A stretch of DNA of 54,546 nucleotides from Stentor coeruleus (lineage: Eukaryota > Ciliophora > Heterotrichea > Heterotrichida > Stentoridae), in contig MPUH01000435.1 in NCBI GenBank assembly GCA_001970955.1, positions 1 to 54,546 on the forward strand, written 5' to 3'. The notes under the pieces are model-generated. The model worked only from the letters and a program-made list of their open reading frames with translations. It was not told the DNA's origin and made no database searches. Shown in pieces: positions 1 through 10,762 of this stretch (within the stretch, counting starts at the first letter, position 1; each line of letters opens with the position of its first letter). The position numbers were made by a program, and so were the translations under genes.

Positions 1-1177
1 AATTAGAATCTGTTGATTTAGTCTGACGTTTATGGCATGATTTTTTAATCAAGTCCTGAGCTTTAGTCACCCAGTTATTCCCTAATTGGATTTCTGATAA
101 GTTCAAAATATCTTTCCAGTCTCTACTAAGCGGGTCATTCGTTAGTAAATTTTTGACCTGCTCATTGTAAATTTCAATGATCTGTAAAGAGATCATAACA
201 CTTTCACATTCAAAACGCTGTTTTAATTTGTTTAATGACCTTAAAATCACCCCATTCATTGCATAAGTTTTACCTGAACCAGTCTGCCCATATGCTAAAA
301 TACAAGAATTCCCCCCGTTAGCTGCATGGATTATATTCGACTCTAAATCCATAAAAAGTTCATCAATTGAATCATCAGGACCAATAACTTTTTCAAACAT
401 AAAACATTTAGCTGAACCAACTTTTTTACTCTCTATTTGAATTTCAGTATCATTACACATTAAACATTGTGGTCCAACTGGGTCACTATCTAAAAAAGGT
501 CTCACTTTAACAATAACCCTTACTGTTGTTGTCACTTCTGAAACCTCTCCATTTCCACCTTCTGATTGTTCCTTAGCCATTTTCAACTTCTCTTTATACT
601 CCATCTGTTCTCTCATAGCTTTATTTAATGCATCTTCTAGTTCTTTAACTCTATGATTACTTGCTTGTGATGCTGATAATAAAGATATCTCTTGTCTAAG
701 GTCTTTAATTTCATCTTTAAGTCTTTGTATTTCAATTTCTTTTTGGATTGAAATTTCATCCAGTTCTTCTTTTATCAATATCGCATTTTCTTCAGCATGA
801 TAAAGTCTTTCTTCTAATTCTTGCTTTGTATATTCAAGATATCGTGCTGAGTTTTCCCAATGGTCGTTGAGTTGTTCTAATTCCCTTTTATGATCTTCAT
901 GCTGTTTCAAAATTGCCCTCATAGATTCAAGTTCTTTTTGAAGTTTGACTACATCTTGCTCGTTTTTTGTGAATTTCTCTTTAGAAAATTTGAGATCTCG
1001 ACTTATTTTTTCAATTCTGTCCTCAAATTCAGAGATTTTTATGTCTTTTTCATTTGATTCAAGCTCGAGCATTTCTTCATATTCTTTGGCTTGTTCTTTG
1101 TATCTAAGTAACTTTTACTCTTTGAATTCTTGACGAAGGGCCGCGAGCTCTTTTCTTAGACTAGCTTCTTTATCCAT
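1..1177 (-). CDS. Kinesin with C-terminal motor (kinesin-14-like), partial
   Basis: Microtubule motor, probably minus-end directed if it is a true kinesin-14. About 387 residues are visible. Residues 1 to about 190 are charged and heptad-like, a coiled coil. The motor starts near residue 205 with VRVIVKVRPF, followed by the P-loop GQTGSGKT, QIIEIYNEQV, and the run-up to switch I (STDSN), where the window edge cuts the gene. Coiled coil before motor is the kinesin-14 order. The ATG at 1175-1177 is followed after 59 nt by a 15-nt intron (1104-1118, GTAAAAGTTACTTAG). Without it the frame stops at once; with it removed the coiled coil continues. The missing part (switch I, switch II, neck or tail) lies beyond base 1. 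Family is certain, subfamily is inferred from domain order. Confidence 0.93.
1104..1118 (-). other. 15-nt intron in kinesin gene
   Basis: Sense sequence GTAAAAGTTACTTAG. It splits a Glu codon (GA/A) and removes an in-frame stop, joining the ATG exon to the long coiled-coil and motor frame. Length and GTAA...AG ends match heterotrich ciliate introns. Confidence 0.9.
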
Positions 1178-2224
1178 AACAATAATATTTAATCAGTTTT
1201 TTTTGTTGAAGCCAGTTTATTAGTAGAAAATGGGATGGAAAATTTTAGTGAGGAAAAGATAGGATGAGGAGAAATGGATGAGAAAAGATCATGGGTGATG
1301 ATGAGGATTTTGAAGAAATTTTATTGTGATTTTACTGAATTTTCGAGATGGGAGATTAGATTTGGTTATGGCTTCTAGAACTTTTTGGGGCGAATAATGG
1401 TTTGATGAGAGGTTTAATGCAATTTTATAATGAAATCGATTGGATGCTTTTGTAGAGTTTTTTATGGGTTTTTCAAATTTAGTAGGAGGTGAGTAGGACT
1501 GTTGACTTGTCTTGAATTTAAAAATAAAGATAAATAATTTTAGTTAAAAATTAGTCTCGATTCCTATGGGACTATTTTTTTAATCATAAAATTCCCGTGG
1601 AAATTATTGCATTTTTACTTAAATAGTCAGCTAATACGAACATTTTCAATGCTGCATGCGAATATGGAAGCATTTCAACAGTAGTGAAATGCCATAAAAA
1701 GTTTCATTCTCTAGCGACTTAGAAGAATCAACAAATCTAATTGGAGGAGAAAATACTGATTTTTAGAAAGGAAATACAGAAAATGAAGAATATTAGCTAA
1801 TGAAGTATTGGTATTGTTTGCAGTATCTATTCATATTTTGGAAAATAGAAAATAAAATACATTGTTAAAAATTATCAAAGAAAGAATCATCTAAATGCAA
1901 CTATAGCAGGTACTTGTCAGTTTTATAAAGAAAGTTGAGGATTGAAAATAGACGAAACATTTTTTTATCCATATTAACAACCATCACTATTTTTGATATT
2001 TTTTACTTATATTACCAACCCTGTTCTGATATAATCAAATTCATCCTTTAGAATTTCCATAAACATATACCTAAAAAACTTATAATTTGTAGCAAAGCTT
2101 CACTTAATACAGAAAATTATAGTATCCATCATTAAAAAATCATAAAAACAAGCACTTTTTATCTAAGCATAAATTAATAATAATCAAATTTGCTATAATC
2201 CCTTCTCTATTCACATATATATAA
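1178..2224. other. Intergenic region, no intact gene
   Basis: Lies between the minus-strand kinesin start and the Pescadillo pseudogene. Bases 1180-1550 are G-rich on the plus strand, the composition seen upstream of minus-strand genes here. Near 1637-1690 there is a short ankyrin-like peptide (IFNAACEYGSISTVV) on the plus strand, too short and broken to call. I see no RNA gene or intact frame. Confidence 0.5.
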
Positions 2225-3587
2225 ATGGGAAAGCTGATTAAAAAAGAGTGAAAAGCGATACAGCTAAGTACTACACCAAAAAAAAAGCAATACATAAACT
2301 CCAGCTCAACACTCAGAAATTCAATAAACTGTGTATCCTCAAAGGCATATACCCAAAAGATCCTAAGAAAAAATCAAGCAAAAACTTACTATCATATCAA
2401 AGATATTAAATTTCTAGCCCATGAGAGTCTCCTAGAAAAATTCTGTGGCATCGATTCTTATTTGCACAAACTCCTAAAAGCTAAAATCAGTAAAGACCTC
2501 ATCAAATCTGAAGAAATTCAAGAAAACATGCTAATTTACACATTAGCACATTTAGTCAAAAAGATACCCAAGGTTTATTGATGTAGTTCATAACCTAGAT
2601 TACACTCTATATCTCATATGTTTATTTGCAAACTGTCTTAGCAACAAGGATTTAAAAATCTGCAAGTAAACTAATCAGCAAGCGAAATGATTAAAACAAT
2701 GAACAACTATGAAAAACATTCGAACTATATCTCATAGCTCGAAATCAATAAGAAAATATTTTTATCAATAAAAGGAATATATTATCAAACTGAAATCAAA
2801 TGATAGCAAGCTACTTGGCTTATTCCATATCAATTTACTCAGTATTTACCTCTTGATATTATTATTCTATAATGACAATTTTTCTTGAATTTTATCATAA
2901 TTATTAAAATTCATCAATTATAAACTATATCAAAAACTATCAATGCCTTATCCTCCTTATTTGACTGAAAATTTAAATAAACTTTTAGCAACAGTTGTAT
3001 TACCGGTTGAGTTTCAGTTTGACCCTATTTTTAATACTGATCCAGATATACAAAAGATTGCCCAGTGACAAAAATATAATAATAAAGTTAAAAACCTTTT
3101 TAAAGAATTCATGTTTTTATTAGGAAGAGAAATACTTAAATACTCTTTAGAATTGGTTATAAGATTTTATGGAGATAAAATTATTGAAGTTGATTGTGAT
3201 AGTTTACATATTAGGTTGTTGATATACCTACAAGTGTTCTTAATTTAACAAGAGAAACTGTTCAGCCACAATAGATTTATGATAGTATGAATTTCTGCTT
3301 TTTAATACCTCTTGCACAATAAGCCAGGAAATATCCTTCCTCCACACTTATCTCCATTTATTGATTACAAAAGTAAAGGGCATGTTCCTGAAAGGCTACA
3401 ATAAACAATGAAACTAAAAGGTGAAGATATTGAAGAAGTCAATAAAATAGAAAAAGGGCGCAAATATCCAGGCAAAATCATGATAACTCAAAAGATCCAA
3501 TGCTTATACACAAAAGCAAAACCCATGAACAAACGTAAAAAATCCATAATCAACCATCTTAAAAAGCCGCGAATACTCTTCAAATAA
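2225..3587 (+). pseudogene. PES1: Pescadillo (PES1) pseudogene, many stops and frameshifts
   Basis: Pescadillo is the conserved nucleolar factor for 60S subunit biogenesis, with an N-terminal Pescadillo domain and a BRCT domain. Collinear pieces of the family appear across the plus strand in changing frames: MGKLIKKSEKRY at 2225; KLCILKGIYPKDPKKK near 2325-2372; KDIKFLAHESLLEKF near 2398; FIDVVHNLDYTLYLI near 2577; IFLSIKGIYYQTEI near 2755; then MPYPPYLTENLNKLL and a BRCT-like stretch VKNLFKEFMFLLGREI near 3090; and GNILPPHLSPFIDYKSKGHV near 3331. Frame changes occur after residue 14, near 2395, near 2575 and near 3320. Stops interrupt each block, including TAG where the family has Trp (PQ-stop-IYDS). 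No arrangement of 15 or 16-nt introns removes all lesions. The last codons overlap the first 94-bp direct repeat. An intact copy is expected elsewhere in the genome (inference). Confidence 0.9.
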
Positions 3588-3794
3588 TTAGTTATAATTT
3601 TCTCAAACCTCTCTTTTACATCCAAACTCTTTAAGTATCCTCTAAATAATTCCTTCATAAAAATCCTAATTTCTCAACAACAACAACAAAAAAAAGAAAA
3701 AAGCCGCGAATACTCTTCAAATAATTAGTTATAATTTTCTCAAACCTCTCTTTTACATCCAAACTCTTTAAGTATCCTCTAAATAATTCCTTCA
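3564..3794. repeat. 94-bp direct repeat, two copies 137 bp apart
   Basis: Copies at 3564-3657 and 3701-3794 are essentially identical, separated by a 43-bp A-rich spacer. The first copy overlaps the last 24 bases of the Pescadillo pseudogene. On the minus strand both copies translate to a coding-like peptide (GYLKSLDVKERFEKIITNYL), and a related string LKSLDIKERF occurs on the minus strand near 22475-22505. The rest of 3795-3922 is the C-rich upstream region of the kinase gene. Confidence 0.85.
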
Positions 3795-3922
3795 CAACCT
3801 ATCATCTCCCCTCCTCACACATCCAATGACAAAAACTCCTAAACATCGAATCCCGGTTAAAAACCAATTAAAACCTACAACAAAAAATAATAAACATCTC
3901 TTTTATAAATATAAAATTATAA

Positions 3923-4819
3923 ATGGGTAGTTGCTGCTTTAAAAAAAGCGCCTTAGCTGTGCCAATAAACAACGATTCAAGCGATAGAACATTACCACTT
4001 CATATCCCTAAATGGAAACGAGGAGCTCTAATAGGTGAAGGTGCATATGGTAAAGTATACGAATGTCTCAATCTAGTAACAGGAGAACTTCATGCTGTTA
4101 AACATATAGAACTATCAGGAACACCTGAACAAATCTTCCGTGAAGTTTATTATTTAAAAAAAGAGATTTTTATGCTTAAAAATCTATATCATAAAAATAT
4201 AGTCCAATACCTATATACAGAAATAAACAATGATTATAATGGTGTTGATATAATGATGGAATATGTGTCAGGTGGATCAATGCGACATTTGCTTAATAAA
4301 TTCGGTAAATTTGAAGAACCTATGGCTGCTTTGTATATGAAACAAATATTAGAAGGTCTTATGTATTTACATTTACAAGGAATTGTTCATAGGGATATAA
4401 AATCAGCGAATATACTTGTTACACAAGATGGGGTAATTAAATTATCGGATTTTGGTGCTTCGAAAAAAATCAAATCGGATTATGTTAATGATAAAAATGA
4501 ATTGAGTAGAAGTCTTAAAGGAAGTCCATATTGGATGGCTCCAGAAATAGCTAGAAGGTCTGGGCATGGTTTTGCTGCGGATATTTGGTCTGTTGGATGT
4601 GTTATGATAGAAATGATTACTGGAAATGCACCATGGAAAAGTGTATCGAAATCTGTTAAAGATGTTATGGAAAGAATTATTAGTGGACAGACACCACCGA
4701 TACCATTAGGAATTTCTTTGGATTGCAAAAAGTTTATTGAAGAGTGTCTTAAGGTAGACCCGACTAAGAGACCAACACCTGGAGCTTTGTTAAATCATGA
4801 GTTTTTGAAAAAAGGATAA
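3923..4819 (+). CDS. MAPKKK-like (STE11/MEKK) Ser/Thr kinase, acylated N terminus
   Basis: Protein kinase of 298 residues, nearly all catalytic domain. Glycine loop GEGAYGKVY at 38-46, catalytic Lys60 (AVK), HRDIKSANIL with HRD at 156-158, DFG at 176-178, and GSPYWMAPE ending at 208. The activation-segment pattern is that of MAPKK-kinases such as ANP/NPK1 and MEKK. The N terminus MGSCCFKK has Gly2 and Cys4/Cys5, a typical dual N-myristoylation and palmitoylation signal, so the kinase is probably membrane-anchored (inference). There is no regulatory tail beyond subdomain XI. The start follows a TATAAATATAAA string about 10-25 bp upstream. All catalytic residues are present, so it should be active. 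Confidence 0.93.
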   Translation: MGSCCFKKSALAVPINNDSSDRTLPLHIPKWKRGALIGEGAYGKVYECLNLVTGELHAVKHIELSGTPEQIFREVYYLKKEIFMLKNLYHKNIVQYLYTEINNDYNGVDIMMEYVSGGSMRHLLNKFGKFEEPMAALYMKQILEGLMYLHLQGIVHRDIKSANILVTQDGVIKLSDFGASKKIKSDYVNDKNELSRSLKGSPYWMAPEIARRSGHGFAADIWSVGCVMIEMITGNAPWKSVSKSVKDVMERIISGQTPPIPLGISLDCKKFIEECLKVDPTKRPTPGALLNHEFLKKG

Positions 4820-6149
4820 AATGATCATGGTATTTGAATGGATTTTTAAAAAAAAATTGAAGATTTAGACTAATTAAGAGTAATGCTTAAACTTTTGCTG
4901 GAATCAAATTTTTTACTTTGATGATAACTTTTAAGAATTAGTTTTTAGGGCGAATAAGATCAGGATAAATAGAATTTTTAAGATTTTTTTTTGTGATTGG
5001 ATATTTTTCTGGCTGATTGAGATGATTAGAACTTTTGGGATTGTGCTTTTTTTTTTAGGATGGTGAGGATTGTCTCTTAAACACTTTTTGTGTAGGGAAT
5101 TTAAGATATAAATTAAGAAGAATTTCTGATAATTTGATTGTTGTGAGAAAATACGTAGTTTTAGGCTTTTGATTGAAATTATATACTCAGTTTATATTTG
5201 ATTATGTTTTTATAAAGTTAATAATATTTTTTCGCAGCTTCAGAAATCTGGCAGTTGAAAATCATTTCCACAGTTTTTTTATTTTCCTAGAAAACAAGAA
5301 GATTCTATTTCTGATAAAATAAATAATTTACGATTTGATAGTAAATCTATTTTTTATTCAAATGCTATGGTAAACCTTTAAATATTGTTTTAATATCCTT
5401 GTAAAAATAATTTTCTCTATTTATTAACACTTTGGATAATCCTAAGATATTATAATAATTATCAGGGAGAATATATCAATAAGATATCTTTTCATTTATA
5501 AAATAAAAAATAAATTATTTGAGGATACTCTGAGAGAAACTAGTAATAATGCTAAGTCTCAAGATATTTTTATAAAAAGAGCGGGATGAATTATCCTATA
5601 ATCGTAAGTAGGGTTAAGGAAAATATTTTGAAATTTGTGTTGATGGTTTTTGTAAAATTAGTAGGTGAGCAGCAATGCAAATATTTGAAAATTTAATATG
5701 GGAATTTGATAATGTGTTTTTATTAAAGATTTTGTTATAGATAATGATAATTAATTTGTATGAATAGTGAAATGCAGACTATTGACGGTATTTTTAGGAA
5801 TTTTTAGTATAAAATATAGTAAAAAAACCAAGAATTCAGAATTTTTATAAGGACGGGCATAAAATCGTTAGTTTTTTATATCGTATTATCTAATAATAAA
5901 TCAAAAGTGAAATAAATATTCATATATATTTTTGTATTACTAAGTATCCAGTATTAAGTCAAAGTTTATCATAACTTAAATACTGATTAATTTTCTCACA
6001 TACACCATTTCCAAACCAACTACCTCTAATAACTAAACCTCAAAAAAAAAAAACCCAAATTCATTCTATCTCTTCATTTATCAATATCCATCATAACCTT
6101 ATTAAAATCTTAGCATTTATTCTAACTTTTTTATTTGTATTTTAATTTT
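4820..6149. other. Intergenic region between convergent genes
   Basis: AT-rich. The part after the kinase is G/T-rich on the plus strand, and the part before 6149 is C/A-rich, as expected for the 3' flanks of two convergent genes. I see no intact frame, RNA gene or repeat. Confidence 0.6.
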
Positions 6150-6755
6150 CTAACTTTTAATCATCGAAACCGGGATCTCACTAGTATTATCCAAACTAAT
6201 CGAACTGCTCTGATTTCCATAAGACTGTGTTATAAGCCTCAAAGTCTCATTCCCATTCATAACCAAAACATACTGCCCGCATTGCAACCTTAACCCCGCA
6301 GACCAAACAACCTTTAAACCTAAACCACAATAAATCACCCCAATTATCAGCCAAAAAACCAAAACCCAACTCTCATTTTCTTGAAAATAATTAAAAATCC
6401 CACAATTTATCAAAAACACAACAAAAATTACTTGTAAAACTTTGAAATTTGAATACACATAAAAATAAGTAAAATCTCTTCTAATCAAACTCCATAAGCC
6501 TAATCCAGCAAATACTATAGTAATAATAGCAACAGAATAATAACAAACTTTTATAGCTAAACTTAACATATTTCCAATACCATTAACTGTCTCAATAAAC
6601 ACAATGTTAAAAGCTGCGGATATACCAACAACAATATCTAAGATTATTACTATTAATGATCCAGAATAAAGGCTAGTAAAATAACAGCAGCTTCTAAAAG
6701 GACTACCGAAATATTTGAAAAACTTGCTTTCATCAGGATCTTTGAATTCTTCCAT
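6150..6755 (-). CDS. Four-helix membrane protein, unrecognised
   Basis: Predicted 201-residue integral membrane protein; family not recognised. A short acidic N terminus (MEEFKDPDES) is followed by four hydrophobic segments at about 32-54, 66-90, 104-124 and 130-151, then a hydrophilic tail rich in Ser, Asn and Thr. A Cys-Cys pair (residues 23-24) sits just before the first helix and could be palmitoylated (inference). The frame is uninterrupted and ends with TAA. Length and helix number resemble the other small four-helix proteins in this window (11116-11703, 45489-46892), but I see no clear sequence similarity among them. Confidence 0.8.
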   Translation of the reverse strand: MEEFKDPDESKFFKYFGSPFRSCCYFTSLYSGSLIVIILDIVVGISAAFNIVFIETVNGIGNMLSLAIKVCYYSVAIITIVFAGLGLWSLIRRDFTYFYVYSNFKVLQVIFVVFLINCGIFNYFQENESWVLVFWLIIGVIYCGLGLKVVWSAGLRLQCGQYVLVMNGNETLRLITQSYGNQSSSISLDNTSEIPVSMIKS

Positions 6756-8466
6756 ATTATTATAATAATGACTTTAAAAAAAAAAAATTATATTATGAAA
6801 CTTTAGGGAAGTACGTATGTGACTTTTTTATATATTTAAGATGTAGTAGTGAGATTCTTGGTAAATATATAGGGTGACTTGATGGAAAGTGAGGTTTAGT
6901 AAAGTTTTTATTTTAGGCATTCAGCGTTCCTTGATATACTCATGGTAATGTAAAAAGGATTATTTTTTTTTATTATCCAATTGGCAAGGGTTTTTAGATT
7001 TTAAATATTCATGTCGTCGATTTTTAATTTGGGCTGTAGATTCACCTGTTTCTAGCAATTTTCGACATGAAGAAAACATGAACCTGTCTCTTTTTCAACT
7101 TTTTTTTCAAAATCTTAAAATTTTCTAATACAATCCACATATATTATCATATAAACCTACTTATTAGCTTTATGTTCCAAATTTTCTTAAACTTATAAAT
7201 ATTAGCTGACAAATTCACTCACATAAAATTTTTCTTTTTTCAAGAACTTTAAATTTCTCTGATAAACTATCAAAATCCATTATATCAGTAATCATAAACT
7301 GCCTTTTTTTAAACGAATTTTTCATTGTTAGTATTATCAAGTTTATTTATTTAATTTCTTAAACTATAATAATACTTTTTATTCCTGAAAAAAATTTCGG
7401 TTTTGATTTGATGAGGTTTAAAGATTTACGTTTTGTATATGACTAGGAGAAGTCTTTGAGTAAACTTATTGTGAATTTGTGAATTTTCCGTCGAGTTCTT
7501 TAGTTTTAATGTAGTTTTTAAGCTGAATTTGGTTTTCAACTTTTTTTGGAAGGTTTGTGTTGGCATATATTTGCTTATATAGGATTAGATATTTTCATGA
7601 TTGGTTAGAGTAGTCATGTTTTTGATGAAATAATGTTGTTACCTTTGTATAATTTTTTTTACAGAATTTTTTATATACAAATTGTTTTTACCAGTTGTGT
7701 TATTGACAGTGGCTAAGACTTGTTAGGAAATCTTTGGGGTTTAAAGAGAGATTCTATAGAGATCATCATTAAATTTATTAAAAGCTTCAATGTTCTTGTC
7801 TTTGATAATGTTTGAGTTCATGCTTGATTACTTATTAGATTTTCAAATGCTTTTTCAGTTGAGATTTGGATTTAAGGTCGGATGTGCAGGGGAAATAAGG
7901 ATTTATATGGATTATATGATGAAAATCCTATAATTATGAGATAAATTATTTGAGACTTGAATTTTGTTATATTTTTAAGATGTCTTTTTTTATGTCTAAT
8001 AGCAAAAGATTTGAACTTTTTATAGAATTATTTTGAGAAATGCTGCACTTTTTTAAGGTCTTGGATTTCTTGGAGGAAAATAAACACTAGGCTGAGTGAA
8101 GATTTTATAAAATCTCATTCATTTTGTAGTGCAGCCAGTTGAAGATTAAGCTCTTGCTCTATTACAAGTTGAAGATTAAGCTCTTGCTCTATTATGGAAA
8201 GACTATTTACAATCATTTATTATAAAATATCAAATTAAGTGAAAATAATAACTTAAAAACCATAAAAAAAAAACTAAAAAACCTTGTGTTTCTTATTTTT
8301 ACATAAAAAAAAGCATATTTTAATCAATTATATTTCATCACATATAAAAAAATAAGCCATAATCTTAAATCCTCTAACCTTAAATAAGTATAAATACCTT
8401 ACAATCCATCTTTCAAAATAAAGTCAAAACCTACCTAATCTTCCTATATCAAAACAAAAAATATAA
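6756..8466. other. Intergenic region, possible short coding remnant
   Basis: 1.7 kb without an intact gene. On the minus strand, bases 6960 to about 7100 read as a 45-codon open stretch ending in Lys-Lys-Lys-stop (containing SSCRKLLETGESTAQIKNRR). It lacks a convincing start and may be a remnant or chance. A 30-bp tandem duplication lies at 8137-8196. Nothing else is recognisable. Confidence 0.45.
8137..8196. repeat. 30-bp tandem duplication
   Basis: Unit AGTTGAAGATTAAGCTCTTG... occurs twice head to tail (8137-8166 and 8167-8196) with almost no divergence. It is in noncoding sequence downstream of a minus-strand phosphatase gene. Probably a recent replication slip. Confidence 0.85.
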
Positions 8467-9198
8467 TTACATATAAACTATCGAAGCTGAGGTACAATTA
8501 AACATCTCCCAAAGTCTCAAACTCTGTAATGCAATTTTCCTTTGTATCACACTAGCTTCATCATTCAAAAACAAAGTGCACGAATTCCCAACAATCTCAA
8601 TCCTAGGTCCAAACTGAGTTTCCACATTAACAAACATCTCATATTTTTCTGAATAATAAAAAACCCTAGTTTCATCCTTTATTTCCCTAAACTCTTTTAA
8701 TTGACACACAAATCCAAAATTTGGGTCAATATTAGGATTAGCATTATTCATATATAAATAAGCATCTTGTTCATTATAACCTTGTATCATTAAATAAGCA
8801 AGAACAACAGCAGCAGTTCTAGATGTTCCTTTAACACAATGTACAAGTATTTTTCCTTTACATCTTATTGAGTCTATAATGATTTCTATAGCAAAATATA
8901 AGAAAAAAAGTATGTCAATTTTTGGATTATCAGGCATCTTCAATGAAAAGTAGTGATAAGATGATGATAATAGGTTTGGACATTTGGATTCACCTGCTAG
9001 ATTTAAAATGTGAGTTATTGAAGCTGATGATAAAAGTTCAGGATTTTTTGCTGCTTCGTAACTTGATATGTAGAGAGATGGGGTTATTTTACATAGGGAA
9101 CATGATGAGGATTTTGTTTTTTCAACTACTTGATAGGATACTTGAAGGATTGGAGGACGTAACCTGCCTTTGCGTTTTATAATAGCCCCTGTGGACAT
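8467..9198 (-). CDS. Dual-specificity protein phosphatase
   Basis: Cys-based phosphatase of 243 residues. The DSP domain spans about residues 35-180: ITPSLYISSYEAAKN at the start, general-acid Asp90 (KMPDNP), and signature HCVKGTSR at 120-127 with nucleophile Cys121 and Arg127, followed by the typical AAVVLAYLM helix and a NPNIDPNFGF segment. All catalytic residues are present. The C-terminal 60 residues are not a known domain by eye. It should dephosphorylate phospho-Ser/Thr/Tyr in proteins; the substrate is unknown. A second DSP lies at 14745 and differs by carrying a rhodanese-like N terminus. Confidence 0.93.
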   Translation of the reverse strand: MSTGAIIKRKGRLRPPILQVSYQVVEKTKSSSCSLCKITPSLYISSYEAAKNPELLSSASITHILNLAGESKCPNLLSSSYHYFSLKMPDNPKIDILFFLYFAIEIIIDSIRCKGKILVHCVKGTSRTAAVVLAYLMIQGYNEQDAYLYMNNANPNIDPNFGFVCQLKEFREIKDETRVFYYSEKYEMFVNVETQFGPRIEIVGNSCTLFLNDEASVIQRKIALQSLRLWEMFNCTSASIVYM

Positions 9199-9682
9199 TT
9201 TTATATGAATAAGCCGGTATCATATTTTATGGTATTGATTTTAGCAATAATACTTGTAAGGGAATTAGATTATGAAAGTAATGGATTTTAGGGGTTGTGG
9301 ATTTGATTGAGAATATAAGGATTTAATGTTGGATTTTTGGTTTGAAGATTTTAAGTTTTAGATGTGGGTTTGCTATTGAAGATAAGGTTTTATTATTAAA
9401 ATCATGTATTGGTTTGTGTATAGAATTTTTTGGATATTATTATGAATAGATTAATAGATTTCTGATTTGTATATCATAAAGGTATTGGGATTTTTCTGAC
9501 ACACAATTAAATAATTATTACCAAAACATCATTAAGCATTTTACTAACTGGCATCAAGCATTATCATGTTTCAGAAAAATCGTCAGAACCTAACCGAAAT
9601 CTCTAAAATCCTTATTTCCATACAATAATTTCTAAAACCATCACACAAATCCATTAAAAAAAATCCATTAACCCTCCTTCTC
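9199..9682. other. Intergenic, skew switch near 9480
   Basis: Between two minus-strand genes. Bases 9199-9480 are G-rich and C-poor on the plus strand (upstream flank of the phosphatase). Bases 9481-9682 are C-rich and G-poor (downstream flank of CK2). No gene seen. Confidence 0.6.
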
Positions 9683-10762
9683 TCACTTATGATTAGAATT
9701 AATTATCAAATCAAAATTTTCTCCAGTATCCCTACTAGCAATCCTATTAGACATCTCAATAACAGGTTTAAAATATGGATGCAACATCGCATCTTTTGGT
9801 GTTATCCTTTCAGCCTATATAAAACTTACATGATCATATTGTAAGCATTTATCCAAAAAGTCCAAAGCTTCATCAGTAATCAAATGTTGATTTCCATCAT
9901 TAATAAAACTACTCCACCTTTTTCTTGGACAAGAGCTTAGACGATCTTCATATTCTTCATCAAGTTCAAGATTATATTTTTCTAAGTAACTTATAAGATT
10001 ATTTGTACCCATGACTCGAGCAATTTTAACTAGTTGGTCATAATTGTCTTCACCATGAAAAAATGGCTCTTTTTTAAATATCTGTATAGATTTTACCATT
10101 GCTGCTAACATTGCCCCAAGGCTCCATATGTCAAGAGAATAGTTGTACATTTGGTCGTTTACAAGTAGTTCAGGACCTTTGTAGTATCTTGAAGCAACAC
10201 GCACATTGTACTCTCGTCCAGGGAAGTAAAATTCAGCTAAACCCCAGTCGATAACTCTAAGTTTTTTTTGCTTATGGTCAATCATAATATTGTGAGGTTT
10301 GATATCTCTGTGCACGATTCCCTGTGAATGACAATAATCCAAAGCTTTTAATACTTCGTATATATAAAATCTTATTTCTATATCAGTAAGTGTTGGGAAT
10401 AAAGTTTTATAATCTGCATTGTTTATATACTCAAATATAAACGCTGGGGTTTTTGTATGTGGATCTCTAACTACATTTAAAAGCTTTACAATATTAACCC
10501 CTTGCTGTAAGTTTTGAAGTATCTTAAGCTCTCTGTAAATCTTTTTCTTTTTAACTGGTTTAAGGAGTTTGATGACAACTAATTGATTAGTTCTTTTATC
10601 AGTTCCAAGAAAAACTTCTGAATACTTCCCTCGACCTATTTTCTTATGGACTTTATAATCATCTGGAGAACCCCATTGGATTCTCATTACGTCAAATGTG
10701 CTTAAATCTCGAGGACGCTCTAAGTTGACATTTGCGTAATATTTTGGGATCGCGTAATCCAT
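9683..10762 (-). CDS. CSNK2A: Casein kinase 2 catalytic (alpha) subunit
   Basis: Constitutive Ser/Thr kinase CK2 alpha, 354 residues after splicing, close to the family's usual length. Glycine loop GRGKYSEV at 43-50, Lys65, the basic cluster KKKK at 71-74 that reads acidic substrates, HRDIKPHN with HRD at 151-153, and the CK2-specific DWG at 172-174 instead of DFG. A 15-nt intron at 9815-9829 follows codon 311 (His). Without splicing the frame ends as VSFI-stop; removing it gives [18 protein letters not shown], the conserved CK2 C-lobe end, and then TGA at 9683-9685. Exons are 10762-9830 and 9814-9683. A TATATAAA string abuts the ATG. Confidence 0.97.
9815..9829 (-). other. 15-nt intron in CK2 alpha
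   Basis: Sense sequence GTAAGTTTTATATAG, phase 0, in frame and containing a stop (TAG). Removal restores the conserved C-terminal CK2 sequence, so it is supported by homology. Confidence 0.95.

Noticed and set aside
945..1133. 62-codon plus-strand frame
   Set aside because: Antisense shadow of the kinesin coiled coil.
1637..1690. Ankyrin-like peptide
   Set aside because: Only about 15 residues with no second repeat in frame.
2225..3587. PES1 locus as a working gene with tiny introns
   Set aside because: Stops and frame changes are too many and do not coincide with 15 or 16-nt GT...AG strings.
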